Assembly: GCA_965215995.1 (NCBI GenBank)
Contig: OZ244128.1
Location: forward strand, 1,178,001 to 1,242,000
Direction: 5' to 3'
Length of the DNA: 64,000 nt
Origin: SZUA-309 sp965215995
GTDB lineage: Bacteria; Pseudomonadota; Gammaproteobacteria; Pseudomonadales; Azotimanducaceae
Shown: one piece after another, positions 35,923 through 44,171 of the stretch
Layout of the letters: each line of letters opens with the position of its first letter
Numbering within the stretch: the stretch's first letter is position 1
Made by a program: the position numbers and the translations under genes
The notes under the pieces: generated by a model
What the model was told of the DNA's origin: nothing
What the model saw: only the letters and a program-made list of their open reading frames with translations
The model's database searches: none

Positions 35923-37977
35923 ATGCAGTCGATAAATCTAATCCCGTGCTGGAGTGCGTGCCTGTTGTTTCTGGCAGCGCTGCAGGCATCTGTCGTTCAC
36001 GCGCACACCGAGGCGGAGGAGATCGAGGAGATCGTGGTGTACGGACGAGCAGAGCAGCTTGTCGGCACCGCCCATGCCGCATCGGAGGGCATTGTGGGGT
36101 ACGCAGACCTGCAGGTTCCGCCTCTTCTGCGGGTCGGCGAGCTCATGGAAGGCGTCCCGGGCATGGTGGCAACCCAGCACTCGGGCACCGGCAAGGCCAA
36201 CCAGTTCTTCGTTCGGGGTTTCAATCTCGATCACGGGACCGATCTGGCGGTCCACGCTGGCGGCGTGCCCATCAACATGCGCACTCATGGCCACGGTCAG
36301 GGGTACCTGGATCTCAACTTCATCATCCCGGAAACGGTTGAAACGCTGACCTACCGCAAGGGAACCTACTCTTCGAGGGTGGGCGATTTCTCGTCCGCCG
36401 CCAGCGCGGAGTTCGAGTTTTACGATCGCCTGCCGGCCAACACCGTGCAGCTGACCGGTGGTTCGCACGACTACTGGCGCGGGCTTGCGGCAGGCAGCAT
36501 GGAGGCCGGGGCGCTAACACTGACCTCGGCGCTGGACATGACCGGGTATGAGGGGCCGTGGGACCTGCCGGAAGACCTGCGGCAGGTGCGTCTGCACCTC
36601 GGTGCCGGCTTCGATGTGGGCTCGGCGAGGGCGCAGATCACTCTGCAGGGCTACGACGGCAGCTGGGACTCGACAGATCAGGTCCCGTCCCGTGCTGTCG
36701 AGGCGGGGCTGATCGATCCGCTCGGCTATATCGATCCCGATCTCGGCGGGGAAACCGAGCGTTGGGCACTGTCGATGAAACTCCGAACCGGGTCGGCCAG
36801 CATCGTTGCCTACGTGCTGGACTACGACTTTCAGCTGTTTTCAAACTTCACCTACCTGCTAGACGATCCGGACCGCGGGGATCAGTTCGAGCAGGTCGAC
36901 AACCGGACCATCTATGGTGGCAGACTTGATGGTCTGACCGAGCTCCAACTCTGGGATCGTCCCGCCTTCTTCCGCTGGGGCGGCGACGTTCGGGTGGATG
37001 ACATCGACGAGGTCGGATTGTTTTCGACGGAAGGGCGTCAGCGCCTCTCAACGACGCGCCAGGATACGGTCCGTCAATCTTCCGGCAGCGCCTATGCGGA
37101 GCTGGAAGTGTCTCCGACCGATCGGCTGCGTCTGGTTGGCGGTGCCCGAGCAGACTACTTCGACTGGCGGGTGGATGCCCTGAGGGAGGAAAACAGCGGT
37201 TCCGGCGACGACGTCCTGCTGAGCCCCAAGCTGGCAGCGAGCTACCAGATGACGGATCGCTTCGAAGGCTACCTCAACTGGGGCCGTGGATTTCATTCCA
37301 ACGACGTGCGCGGGGTGGAGATCTCCGTAGACCCCGGGACCGGCCTCCCGGTGGACCCTGTGGATGTGTTTGCCGAAGCGGAAGGGGCGGAGATCGGTCT
37401 GCGGTTCGAGCACGGTCGCACACTCAACGCCACGCTGGTTGGTTTCCTGCTCGATCTGGAATCCGAGCTGGTGTTCGTCGGCGATGCGGGCACCACGGAG
37501 CCCAACGGCGCCACCCGCCGTCAGGGGGTCGAGCTTGCAGGTTTCTGGCAGGCGACCGACTGGCTGGCGATGAACGCCGCGTACACCCACACAGACGCCC
37601 GCTACAAGGAATCACAAGGCGGCGGACGGGAGATTCCCGGTGCGATCGAATCGACCTTCACGCTGACGGCGAACGGGACCTGGAAAAACGGTATCTCGGC
37701 CAGCGCCCGCCTCCGCTGGCTCTCCGATGCGCCGCTCACCGAGGACGGGGACGTGCGCTCCGAGGACTCGCTGCTGGTCAGCGCGTCCCTGGGTTATCGT
37801 ACAGGACCCCTGGAGCTTCGGCTGGATGCCTTCAACCTGCTCGACAGCACAGACACGGACATCTCCTACTTCTACGCGTCACGACTGACCGATGAGCCGG
37901 CCGAAGGCGTGGAAGACCTGCACTACCACCCCCTGGAGCCCCGAAGCATCCGCGCATCTGTGCGGCTGATCTGGTGA
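35923..37977 (+). CDS. TonB-dependent outer-membrane receptor
   Basis: This is a 684-residue receptor with a signal peptide (residues 1-27, ending SVVHA). A plug domain contains LLRVGELMEGVPGMVATQHSG and a GFNLDHGTDLAV segment, followed by a 22-strand-type barrel with conserved aromatic strand ends. The C terminus carries HYHPLEPRSIRASVRLIW, typical of a receptor group for small organic or metal ligands. The N-terminal IEEIVVYGRAE is a TonB-box-like element. The start may be this ATG or the GTG at 35920; AAGGA lies upstream. A diverged copy of its last 31 codons sits at 24216-24320. The ligand is unknown. Confidence 0.88.
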   Translation: MQSINLIPCWSACLLFLAALQASVVHAHTEAEEIEEIVVYGRAEQLVGTAHAASEGIVGYADLQVPPLLRVGELMEGVPGMVATQHSGTGKANQFFVRGFNLDHGTDLAVHAGGVPINMRTHGHGQGYLDLNFIIPETVETLTYRKGTYSSRVGDFSSAASAEFEFYDRLPANTVQLTGGSHDYWRGLAAGSMEAGALTLTSALDMTGYEGPWDLPEDLRQVRLHLGAGFDVGSARAQITLQGYDGSWDSTDQVPSRAVEAGLIDPLGYIDPDLGGETERWALSMKLRTGSASIVAYVLDYDFQLFSNFTYLLDDPDRGDQFEQVDNRTIYGGRLDGLTELQLWDRPAFFRWGGDVRVDDIDEVGLFSTEGRQRLSTTRQDTVRQSSGSAYAELEVSPTDRLRLVGGARADYFDWRVDALREENSGSGDDVLLSPKLAASYQMTDRFEGYLNWGRGFHSNDVRGVEISVDPGTGLPVDPVDVFAEAEGAEIGLRFEHGRTLNATLVGFLLDLESELVFVGDAGTTEPNGATRRQGVELAGFWQATDWLAMNAAYTHTDARYKESQGGGREIPGAIESTFTLTANGTWKNGISASARLRWLSDAPLTEDGDVRSEDSLLVSASLGYRTGPLELRLDAFNLLDSTDTDISYFYASRLTDEPAEGVEDLHYHPLEPRSIRASVRLIW

Positions 37978-37990
37978 GAAGGGCAACGGG

Positions 37991-38797
37991 TCATCGCGGG
38001 GACCCCCCATAGACAAGACCAAGCCCCTGGGCACGGTATCCGAGAAGCGTGAGCAGGTTCTCTGATGCACCCTCCAGCACCTTTTCATCGAGCGCCAGAA
38101 ACCAGTTTTCCTGAGCGCGGTAGATTGGCTTTGTGTACCAGGCGAATGCTGCGGCGCGGGGTTGTTCTGATCGGTTGCTACCCGTTCGATGCCAGACTCG
38201 ACTCTCGAACACCACGGCCGTTCCCGCAGATGCGATGACAGGTGCTGCACTTTCCATGGGCGGTTCTGCCGGATTGGTGCGATCGTGGCTGTCCGGCACC
38301 ATCTCCGTGGCACCGTTTTCAGACGTAAAGTCATCGAGCAGCCACGCGACGTTCATTCCCTGTGGCTGTGCTGGCCAGGGAGTCGGCACGAATATCTGAT
38401 CAGCGTGCAGAGCTCCCCCTTCGCCGCCGGGCTCGGCTATGTTGGCGGAAAAGTTGCCGAGCAGTGCCGGCCAACCGAGAGCCGCTTTCAGCAGCTCGAG
38501 TACCAGTGGATGCTGTACCAGCTCGCTGAACACAGCACCGCGGTTCAGCAGATTCCACACCCGCACATTTCCATCACCATCGAGTGCGAATTCGTCGGCG
38601 GTACGCCCCTTGGCCCGGTCATCTGCCGGGCCTGCGTAAACCGCATCCCGCGCTTCCCGAAGCTGGTCTCCTGCGAGCAACGCAGGTAGGACGACAGCAC
38701 CACGCTCTCGCAGGTGCTCGATTGCCTGCAGGGCAGAACCGGCCATTGGCGGAAAAACCGTCGATGCTTCTGTCTGCCCTTGTCTGTCCCTCTCCAT
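37991..38797 (-). CDS. Phytanoyl-CoA dioxygenase (PhyH) family protein, downstream copy
   Basis: This is a 268-residue Fe(II)/2-oxoglutarate-dependent dioxygenase. The metal-binding HxD is in GALHADQIFVPT and the distal His in SRVWHRTGSNRS, with Arg residues nearby for 2-oxoglutarate. The ENGATEMVPDSHD segment is a family hallmark. I chose the ATG at 38797, which overlaps the stop of the upstream PhyH gene in TGATG; an in-frame extension to 38914 would overlap that gene and lacks family character. The two PhyH proteins share architecture but are clearly diverged, so they probably have different substrates or form a heteromer. Confidence 0.85.
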   Translation of the reverse strand: MERDRQGQTEASTVFPPMAGSALQAIEHLRERGAVVLPALLAGDQLREARDAVYAGPADDRAKGRTADEFALDGDGNVRVWNLLNRGAVFSELVQHPLVLELLKAALGWPALLGNFSANIAEPGGEGGALHADQIFVPTPWPAQPQGMNVAWLLDDFTSENGATEMVPDSHDRTNPAEPPMESAAPVIASAGTAVVFESRVWHRTGSNRSEQPRAAAFAWYTKPIYRAQENWFLALDEKVLEGASENLLTLLGYRAQGLGLVYGGSPR

Positions 38798-39558
38798 CAG
38801 ATTGGCCCTTTGAACGGTCTCAGGTTCGCCGCCACACCAAGACCCAGCCAGTCCGTGAGCTCCGGACTGAGCGTTGCTTTGGTTTCTTCCGACAGCCCCA
38901 CGTTGAAGTTCCATTGCGGACGAATGAAAGATCGGCTGTAGTAGCCAAACAGGAGGCTTCGCTCTTCGTCTTGCGTCTTGTTGGCGCCAGATGTGTGCCA
39001 GAGGCGCCCTTCCATCGCAACAATACTGCCTGCTTTCGCCTCAAACGGGATCATCTTGTCTGCGATGTCGGCCGGAACGTCATCCATGCGCTGGAAACGG
39101 TGACTACCGGGCATGAACAACGTCGCGCCATTCTCACCGCGCACATCATCCAGGCACCAGATCACGTTGAGACTCCAAGGAGCGTGCCAGGGTTCTGGTA
39201 ACACGAGCGCGAGATCGGAATGAATGAACATCGAGGCACTGCCCGGTTTCGCGATGTTGGCTGTGAAGTTGGAGATGATGAAGTCATCGTCGAGCACCTG
39301 GCGAGCGATCTCTACCGCCAGAGGGTGTGAGATCAGCTCGACAAAGACCGGATCGAGATCGAGCAGGTTGAACACGCGCACGTTGTTCGGATTTGGATCC
39401 AATCCCTCGATGTAAGTCGGGATACCTCGGCGCTCACTTTCCACAGCAGCTTCTACCAGACGACGGCGAACATACGCCGTTTTCGATGGATCCAGGACAT
39501 CTTCGATGATGCAGTAGCCATGCTCGACCAGGCTGGCTTTGTGAGCTTCGGTGAACAT
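38797..39558 (-). CDS. Phytanoyl-CoA dioxygenase (PhyH) family protein, upstream copy
   Basis: This is a 253-residue Fe(II)/2-oxoglutarate dioxygenase. HSD in SMFIHSDLALVLP supplies His and Asp, and the distal His is in GRLWHTSGANKT. The LDDVRGENGATLFMPGSHRF segment is diagnostic. I chose the ATG at 39558, preceded by a GGGGGGA site; a start at 39654 would add 32 residues with no family match. It is transcribed divergently from a thiamine-diphosphate lyase, with 152 bp between starts. That pairing is what alpha-oxidation of 3-methyl-branched acyl-CoAs needs: 2-hydroxylation and then C1 removal. Confidence 0.88.
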   Translation of the reverse strand: MFTEAHKASLVEHGYCIIEDVLDPSKTAYVRRRLVEAAVESERRGIPTYIEGLDPNPNNVRVFNLLDLDPVFVELISHPLAVEIARQVLDDDFIISNFTANIAKPGSASMFIHSDLALVLPEPWHAPWSLNVIWCLDDVRGENGATLFMPGSHRFQRMDDVPADIADKMIPFEAKAGSIVAMEGRLWHTSGANKTQDEERSLLFGYYSRSFIRPQWNFNVGLSEETKATLSPELTDWLGLGVAANLRPFKGPI

Positions 39559-39710
39559 CAGACATTCCCCCCGATTGGCAGAGGTGGAAAGTTCATCTAT
39601 TGAGACTCTCGTATAATGGCGCTGTTGATCGAGCGTATCCATGACGATGTCCATCTGGATGCAGGCGGCACCAGGTGCCGCCGTGTTCGCAAGGGACGAG
39701 GGAGGGCAAA

Positions 39711-41441
39711 ATGACTCAAGAAACGACCGGCGGAGCGGTCATCGCTCAGACGCTCGCCAAACTCGGTGTGAAAGATGTCTTTGCCTTGCACGGCGGGCAT
39801 CTGGACGCATTCCTGGTGGCCTGTCCCGACGAAAACATACGACTCATAGACTTCCGGCACGAAGCCTCGGCAGGACATGCCGCCGACGCATACGCGAGAT
39901 CGTCTGAAGCCGGGTTTGGCGTTTGCGTCATCACGGCGGGACCTGGATTCACGAACGCGTTGACGCCCATTACCAGCGCATACGTCGACGCCGTACCGAC
40001 TGTGTTCATTGTCGGTTCCCCACCGCTACGTGAAGTGGAGACCAACCCGCTGCAAGGTGGATTCGACCAGATCGCCATGGCAGCCCCGGTGACCAAGTGG
40101 GCACACCGCGTCACCAACACGGAACGACTACCCGACTTGATCGAAAAGGCAGTGCGTATTGCCACATCCGGCCGCCCGGGGCCAGTCCTGCTCGATATTC
40201 CCATCGACGTCATGTTCATGCCTGTTCGGGAAGCCATGTTCCCGGTGGACAAGCGTCCCGTTGCACCAGACCGACCGGCACCTTCCCGTGATGCAGTCAC
40301 TCGGGCACTCGAGGCGCTACGCAATGCCGAGCGGCCACTGATAGTCGCCGGAGGTGGCACGGTATTCTCGAGATGCTCATCATCGTTGCAGCGCTTTGCC
40401 GAAGTTTCCGGCGTGCCGGTTGCCGCGAGCTCAATGGCACGCGGCATCCTGCCGGAAAAACACGCTCGGTACGTAGGTGGCGTTGCGGGGGTGGGCGGTG
40501 CTGTCGCCCGGGGTAGTCCTCCAGACGTCGTGGTCATGGCTGGGGCACGGGCAGGCATGTATCTGGGTGGTCGCTCGGGGACAATCATCCCGAACGATGC
40601 CACCGTCATTCAGATCGATGTAGATGGCTCGGAGATCGGCCGGATTCGACCTGTTGATCAGCCCATTGTCGCGGACTGCAGGGAGGCTTTCGAAGCCTTC
40701 GCCGATGCTGCACAAGACTTGGAGTGGCCGGATCGAGAGTCGTGGGTAAAAATGCTGCAGGCAGGCCGCTATCCCTACGAGCCCATCTTCAGTGAAGCAC
40801 CTAAAGAAACCAGGCCCGGCGTGCTGCATCCTTATCACGCCGTCAAGGCAGCGATGGATGCCTTGAATGAAGATACGGTGGTCTGCATAGACGGTGGCGA
40901 ATCCGGAGGCTGGGCAGCTGTCAACGTACGCTCGGCGGGACCGGGATTGTGCATGGCGAATGGCTACTTGGGTTGCCTTGGCGTCTCTCAGGGTTTCGCG
41001 ATTGGTGCAGCCATAGCCAACCCGGACAGGACGGTCGCGATTTTCAGTGGCGACGGCGCTTTTGGATTCAACATTCAGGAGCTGGACACGATGGTCCGGC
41101 ACGATATGCCGATAGTGGCCATCGTCCTGAACAACGCCTGCTGGGCGATTTCCAGAACCGGGCAGGACATCGTGTTTGGAGAGAATCGGCGTAGCATCGT
41201 CGGCTTGAACCAGACCGGTTACGACCAGGTGGCAGTCGCTTTCGGAGGAGCAGGAGAAACGGTTACCTCCTATGAACGCATCGCTCCGGCGATCAAGGAA
41301 GCACTGGCTGCACGCAAGCCGACCTGCATCAACCTGATCGTCGACCCGGATGTGGTCAACCCCGCCATCGTGGCAATGGTCGGAGATCCCAGCGTAACTG
41401 ACGAAATCATGATTCCTTACTACGAGAACATTCCTACCTGA
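39711..41441 (+). CDS. Thiamine-diphosphate-dependent lyase, 2-hydroxyacyl-CoA lyase/acetolactate synthase-like
   Basis: This is a 576-residue enzyme with the three-domain layout of the acetolactate synthase superfamily. The catalytic Glu lies in FRHEASAGHAADAYAR (near residue 50). The thiamine-diphosphate motif is GDGAFGFNIQELDTMVRHDM and ends in LNN. The family includes acetolactate synthase, benzoylformate decarboxylase, oxalyl-CoA decarboxylase and 2-hydroxyacyl-CoA lyase. The two divergent PhyH genes favour 2-hydroxyacyl-CoA lyase activity, giving formyl-CoA and an aldehyde shortened by one carbon. No regulatory (ACT) subunit gene accompanies it, which argues against a biosynthetic acetolactate synthase. 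I chose the ATG at 39711, after GGGAGGG. Confidence 0.8.
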   Translation: MTQETTGGAVIAQTLAKLGVKDVFALHGGHLDAFLVACPDENIRLIDFRHEASAGHAADAYARSSEAGFGVCVITAGPGFTNALTPITSAYVDAVPTVFIVGSPPLREVETNPLQGGFDQIAMAAPVTKWAHRVTNTERLPDLIEKAVRIATSGRPGPVLLDIPIDVMFMPVREAMFPVDKRPVAPDRPAPSRDAVTRALEALRNAERPLIVAGGGTVFSRCSSSLQRFAEVSGVPVAASSMARGILPEKHARYVGGVAGVGGAVARGSPPDVVVMAGARAGMYLGGRSGTIIPNDATVIQIDVDGSEIGRIRPVDQPIVADCREAFEAFADAAQDLEWPDRESWVKMLQAGRYPYEPIFSEAPKETRPGVLHPYHAVKAAMDALNEDTVVCIDGGESGGWAAVNVRSAGPGLCMANGYLGCLGVSQGFAIGAAIANPDRTVAIFSGDGAFGFNIQELDTMVRHDMPIVAIVLNNACWAISRTGQDIVFGENRRSIVGLNQTGYDQVAVAFGGAGETVTSYERIAPAIKEALAARKPTCINLIVDPDVVNPAIVAMVGDPSVTDEIMIPYYENIPT

Positions 41442-41467
41442 AGGTAGGCGCACCAGAACCATCAATA

Positions 41468-41512
41468 TGCTCTTGAGGGTGTTTTAACGACAATAAGACG
41501 CCCTTAAGAGCA
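41468..41512. promoter_or_regulatory. hipBA operator 1 (inverted repeat)
   Basis: The left arm TGCTCTTGAGGGTGTTTTA pairs with the right arm TAAGACGCCCTTAAGAGCA as an imperfect inverted repeat (four mismatches in 19). The right half, GACGCCCTTAAGAGCA at 41497-41512, is repeated exactly at 41578-41593. HipB-type antitoxins bind such repeats to repress their own operon. Confidence 0.75.
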
Positions 41513-41548
41513 GCTACTGCTTGGCGGCTCATGGATTTTCTGCTAGTG

Positions 41549-41593
41549 TGCTCTAAAGAGCATGTAAACGCAGATAGGACGCCCTTAAGAGCA
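41549..41593. promoter_or_regulatory. hipBA operator 2, overlapping the hipB start codon
   Basis: The left arm TGCTCTAAAGAGCATGT (41549-41565) mirrors the right arm ending GACGCCCTTAAGAGCA (41578-41593). The last base of the right arm is the A of the hipB ATG. The left arm contains a perfect inner palindrome, TGCTCTAAAGAGCA. Two operators about 80 bp apart, centre to centre, allow cooperative or looped repression. Confidence 0.75.
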
Positions 41594-41934
41594 TGGTCGC
41601 CAGAAACATACTGTCCACCTCCCCTCCCTACGCCATAGAGAGCGCGTTAAAGCAGCTTGGCGCGAATCTGAAAACCGCGCGTCTGCGCCGCAACCTCACA
41701 CTTGAGGATGTCAGCGGAAAACTCGGCGCCGGCGTTCGCGCAATTGCCGACGCCGAGAGAGGCAAACCAACGACCGGGATTGCCGTCTATGTCGGTCTGC
41801 TTTGGGCCTACGATCTGCTCGGCCCGATGGCAGACCTTGCCGATCCCGCCAGTGATATCGAAGGACTTGCCTTAGCGGGATCCCGTGAGCGCGCGCGCTC
41901 AGGCACAACAAAAAAGCTGGACGATGACTTCTGA
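41593..41934 (+). CDS. hipB: HipB-like antitoxin, XRE-type DNA-binding protein
   Basis: This is a 113-residue protein with a Cro/CI-type helix-turn-helix: LGANLKTARLRRNLTLEDVS followed by KLGAGVRAIADAERGKPTTG (residues 20-60). It would bind the two inverted repeats just upstream and neutralise the HipA kinase. It overlaps hipA by 11 bases. The acidic and basic C-terminal tail (SRERARSGTTKKLDDDF) is the likely flexible, protease-sensitive end. There is almost no 5' leader between operator 2 and the ATG, so the mRNA may have a very short leader. Confidence 0.85.
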   Translation: MVARNILSTSPPYAIESALKQLGANLKTARLRRNLTLEDVSGKLGAGVRAIADAERGKPTTGIAVYVGLLWAYDLLGPMADLADPASDIEGLALAGSRERARSGTTKKLDDDF

Positions 41935-43189
41935 TACGGAGTGCTACGTCTACATCACGCTTCCTGGGCAAACGGAGTTTGTCACGGCGGGCAAGTTCAG
42001 CCTGAAAAAGGACCGTCAGGGAAATCCCTTGGGTCGATTTGTCTACGGCCAGAGATACCGCACTCGAGACGATGCGGTGCCAATCGACCCCATCGAGCTG
42101 AAGATTGATAGCAAGACCTATGAGAACAGGCTGCTCGGCGGCGTGTTCGGGGCATTACGCGATGCAAGTCCTGACTACTGGGGCCGCCGCGTCATCGAGA
42201 AACACGCAGGTGCCGCCGAGTTGGGCGAGCTTGACTATCTCCTGCACTCGCCAGATGACCGAGCGGGTGCACTTGGATTTGGACTGGGCCAGGAACCGCC
42301 CGCACCCCGCCGGGAATTCAATCGCACGATTGATCTTGAAAGGTTGCAGGCAATCGCCGATGCCATCATCGAAGATGAGGATCTATCCGATGACCCCGAC
42401 ACCCAACAGGCCTACGAGCTGCTTGGCGGCACCTCAATGGGGGGTGCCCGGCCAAAGACCGTGGTCGAAGATGAGGACGGGCTTTGGATCGCGAAATTCA
42501 ACCGCACCGATGATCGGTGGAATCATGCGCGAGTTGAACATGCGATGCTCGTTCTGGCGCGCATATGTGGTATCCAAACGGCGGAGTCTCGCGTTATCCA
42601 GTTTGGCGATCGCGACGCCTTGCTCGTCAAACGCTTTGATCGCGAGAAAACGGCAGAGGGTTATCGCCGTGCGCGCATGCTCAGTGCCCTGACCCTGCTC
42701 CGTGCTGATGAGAATGAGCGTGATAAATGGTCCTACGTGGTGCTCGCTGAAGAACTTCGGCGCCTTTCTGATCAACCGGTCGAGGATGCCAATGAGCTCT
42801 ACCGGCGGATGGTGTTCAATGCGCTGATATCGAACACCGATGATCACCCGCGCAACCATGCGGTCATTGCGCTATCTGATGATTGGAAGCTCTCCCCGGC
42901 CTACGATCTGACACCTTCTGCTCCTCCGAGTCAGGAGCGAAGGGATCTGGCCCTGATCGGCGGTGATGATGGTCGCTATGCGAACGCCCGTAATCTGCTC
43001 AGCCAATCCGAGCGCTTCCATGTGAAGCATGATGAGGCAACCGCGCTGATGGCAGAGATGGAAGAAACCGTTCGCGCGCGATGGCATGAGAGCGCACGTT
43101 CATGCGGGGTGAGCGAACAGGATTGCGAGCGGCTCTCCGGCGCTTTTGCCTATCCGGGGTTTCGGATTGGCTGGGAGTCTGCCTCATGA
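41924..43189 (+). CDS. hipA: HipA-like serine/threonine kinase toxin
   Basis: This is a 421-residue HipA-family kinase. The Gly-rich loop LLGGTSMGGARPKTVVEDED contains the Ser that corresponds to the autophosphorylation site of E. coli HipA. The ATP lysine is in WIAKF and the catalytic segment is NALISNTDDHPRNHAVI, followed by SPAYDLTPS for the metal-binding Asp. All are intact, so the toxin should be active; known HipA proteins phosphorylate aminoacyl-tRNA synthetases and cause growth arrest. I chose the ATG at 41924, inside the end of hipB. A start at 41885 would lengthen the overlap without benefit. Confidence 0.88.
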   Translation: MTSDTECYVYITLPGQTEFVTAGKFSLKKDRQGNPLGRFVYGQRYRTRDDAVPIDPIELKIDSKTYENRLLGGVFGALRDASPDYWGRRVIEKHAGAAELGELDYLLHSPDDRAGALGFGLGQEPPAPRREFNRTIDLERLQAIADAIIEDEDLSDDPDTQQAYELLGGTSMGGARPKTVVEDEDGLWIAKFNRTDDRWNHARVEHAMLVLARICGIQTAESRVIQFGDRDALLVKRFDREKTAEGYRRARMLSALTLLRADENERDKWSYVVLAEELRRLSDQPVEDANELYRRMVFNALISNTDDHPRNHAVIALSDDWKLSPAYDLTPSAPPSQERRDLALIGGDDGRYANARNLLSQSERFHVKHDEATALMAEMEETVRARWHESARSCGVSEQDCERLSGAFAYPGFRIGWESAS

Positions 43190-43294
43190 AACCGGGCTGA
43201 GTCCTGGCATCCGGGACGACTCGCCGACGACGACAGTCTCACTTCGACGTAACTACAGCCTGCAAACCTGAAATCACCCCTGCAGCGGCGGCGG

Positions 43295-44116
43295 TTACTG
43301 TCCGGAAACGGGGTCACCACCCAACACCGCCGGAGTCTCGCAGTAGGTGCTCAGGATGTAGCGTTGATGGTTGCCGATACGCTCGGTCAGCGCCTCGGCG
43401 ATCACCGGAGTCTGCCCGCACATCGCAAAATACTTCAACATACCCTTGTTCTGCTGCGTGACCGGCATGATCTCCGGAGACGGAGGCAGCAAGCTCATAC
43501 TCATCGTTGCCCAGTAAACATCCGCTGCGCTTACTGACTCGCCGACGAGGTAAGGACTGCCCACAGCTTCCTGGCTGGCGAGACGGCGATCAATGAGCTC
43601 GAGCACCTCAGCAACCTTACCGGGTGCTGCTGCGCTCGCAGCTTCACTGTAGCCGTACTTCTGCGCTAACGGGCTGTCGCTCATGATCCTCATGTTCCAG
43701 ACCAACCCATCTTCCCCGAGCACCACCGCACAGAGGCCGAATACCTCGACACGTTGTTCAAAGTCATCAGGAATCAGCTTCGCGGTACCGGGCGCACCGA
43801 TTCGTTCGGCCAGCGCCAACTGCTCAATCCAGACGTTTCGCGGCCGCTCCTCATCGTGGAACATCGTTGGGATGCTCGTCTGACTGGTGAGTTCATAAAG
43901 CCTCGCCTGCCGGTCTTCGCCCGTTTCTTTGTCCACGCCCATCATGGGATGCAGCGCGCGGATCAGCGGGATGCCCTTCACAAAGCAGATGTTCTTCAGT
44001 GCCTCCGCGTACAAGGCAGGCAAACCTGGAATGAAGGTGACCCGCGTGCCTGTTTTCATCGCGGCAGCTTCTTCCAGCGTTATGAATTCCGGGGCGGTAG
44101 GTCCTGCGTCGCTCAT
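43295..44116 (-). CDS. Glutathione S-transferase-like protein
   Basis: This is a 273-residue protein with the two-domain GST layout. A thioredoxin-like N-terminal domain starts late, near residue 24 (TRVTFIPGLPALYAEALKNI). An all-helical C-terminal domain contains SPYLVGESVSAADVYWATM, the conserved GST N-capping box region. It is longer than a standard GST (about 210 residues), with an extra N-terminal stretch and a tail. Glutathione binding is likely but the catalytic residue is unclear. AGAGGAAACACAG gives a good ribosome site. No linkage to the neighbouring ppc is evident. Confidence 0.75.
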   Translation of the reverse strand: MSDAGPTAPEFITLEEAAAMKTGTRVTFIPGLPALYAEALKNICFVKGIPLIRALHPMMGVDKETGEDRQARLYELTSQTSIPTMFHDEERPRNVWIEQLALAERIGAPGTAKLIPDDFEQRVEVFGLCAVVLGEDGLVWNMRIMSDSPLAQKYGYSEAASAAAPGKVAEVLELIDRRLASQEAVGSPYLVGESVSAADVYWATMSMSLLPPSPEIMPVTQQNKGMLKYFAMCGQTPVIAEALTERIGNHQRYILSTYCETPAVLGGDPVSGQ

Positions 44117-44171
44117 CTGTGTTTCCTCTTGTTAAGTAGATGATCATGTTCGTTTCACCTGCGCGATGCCA

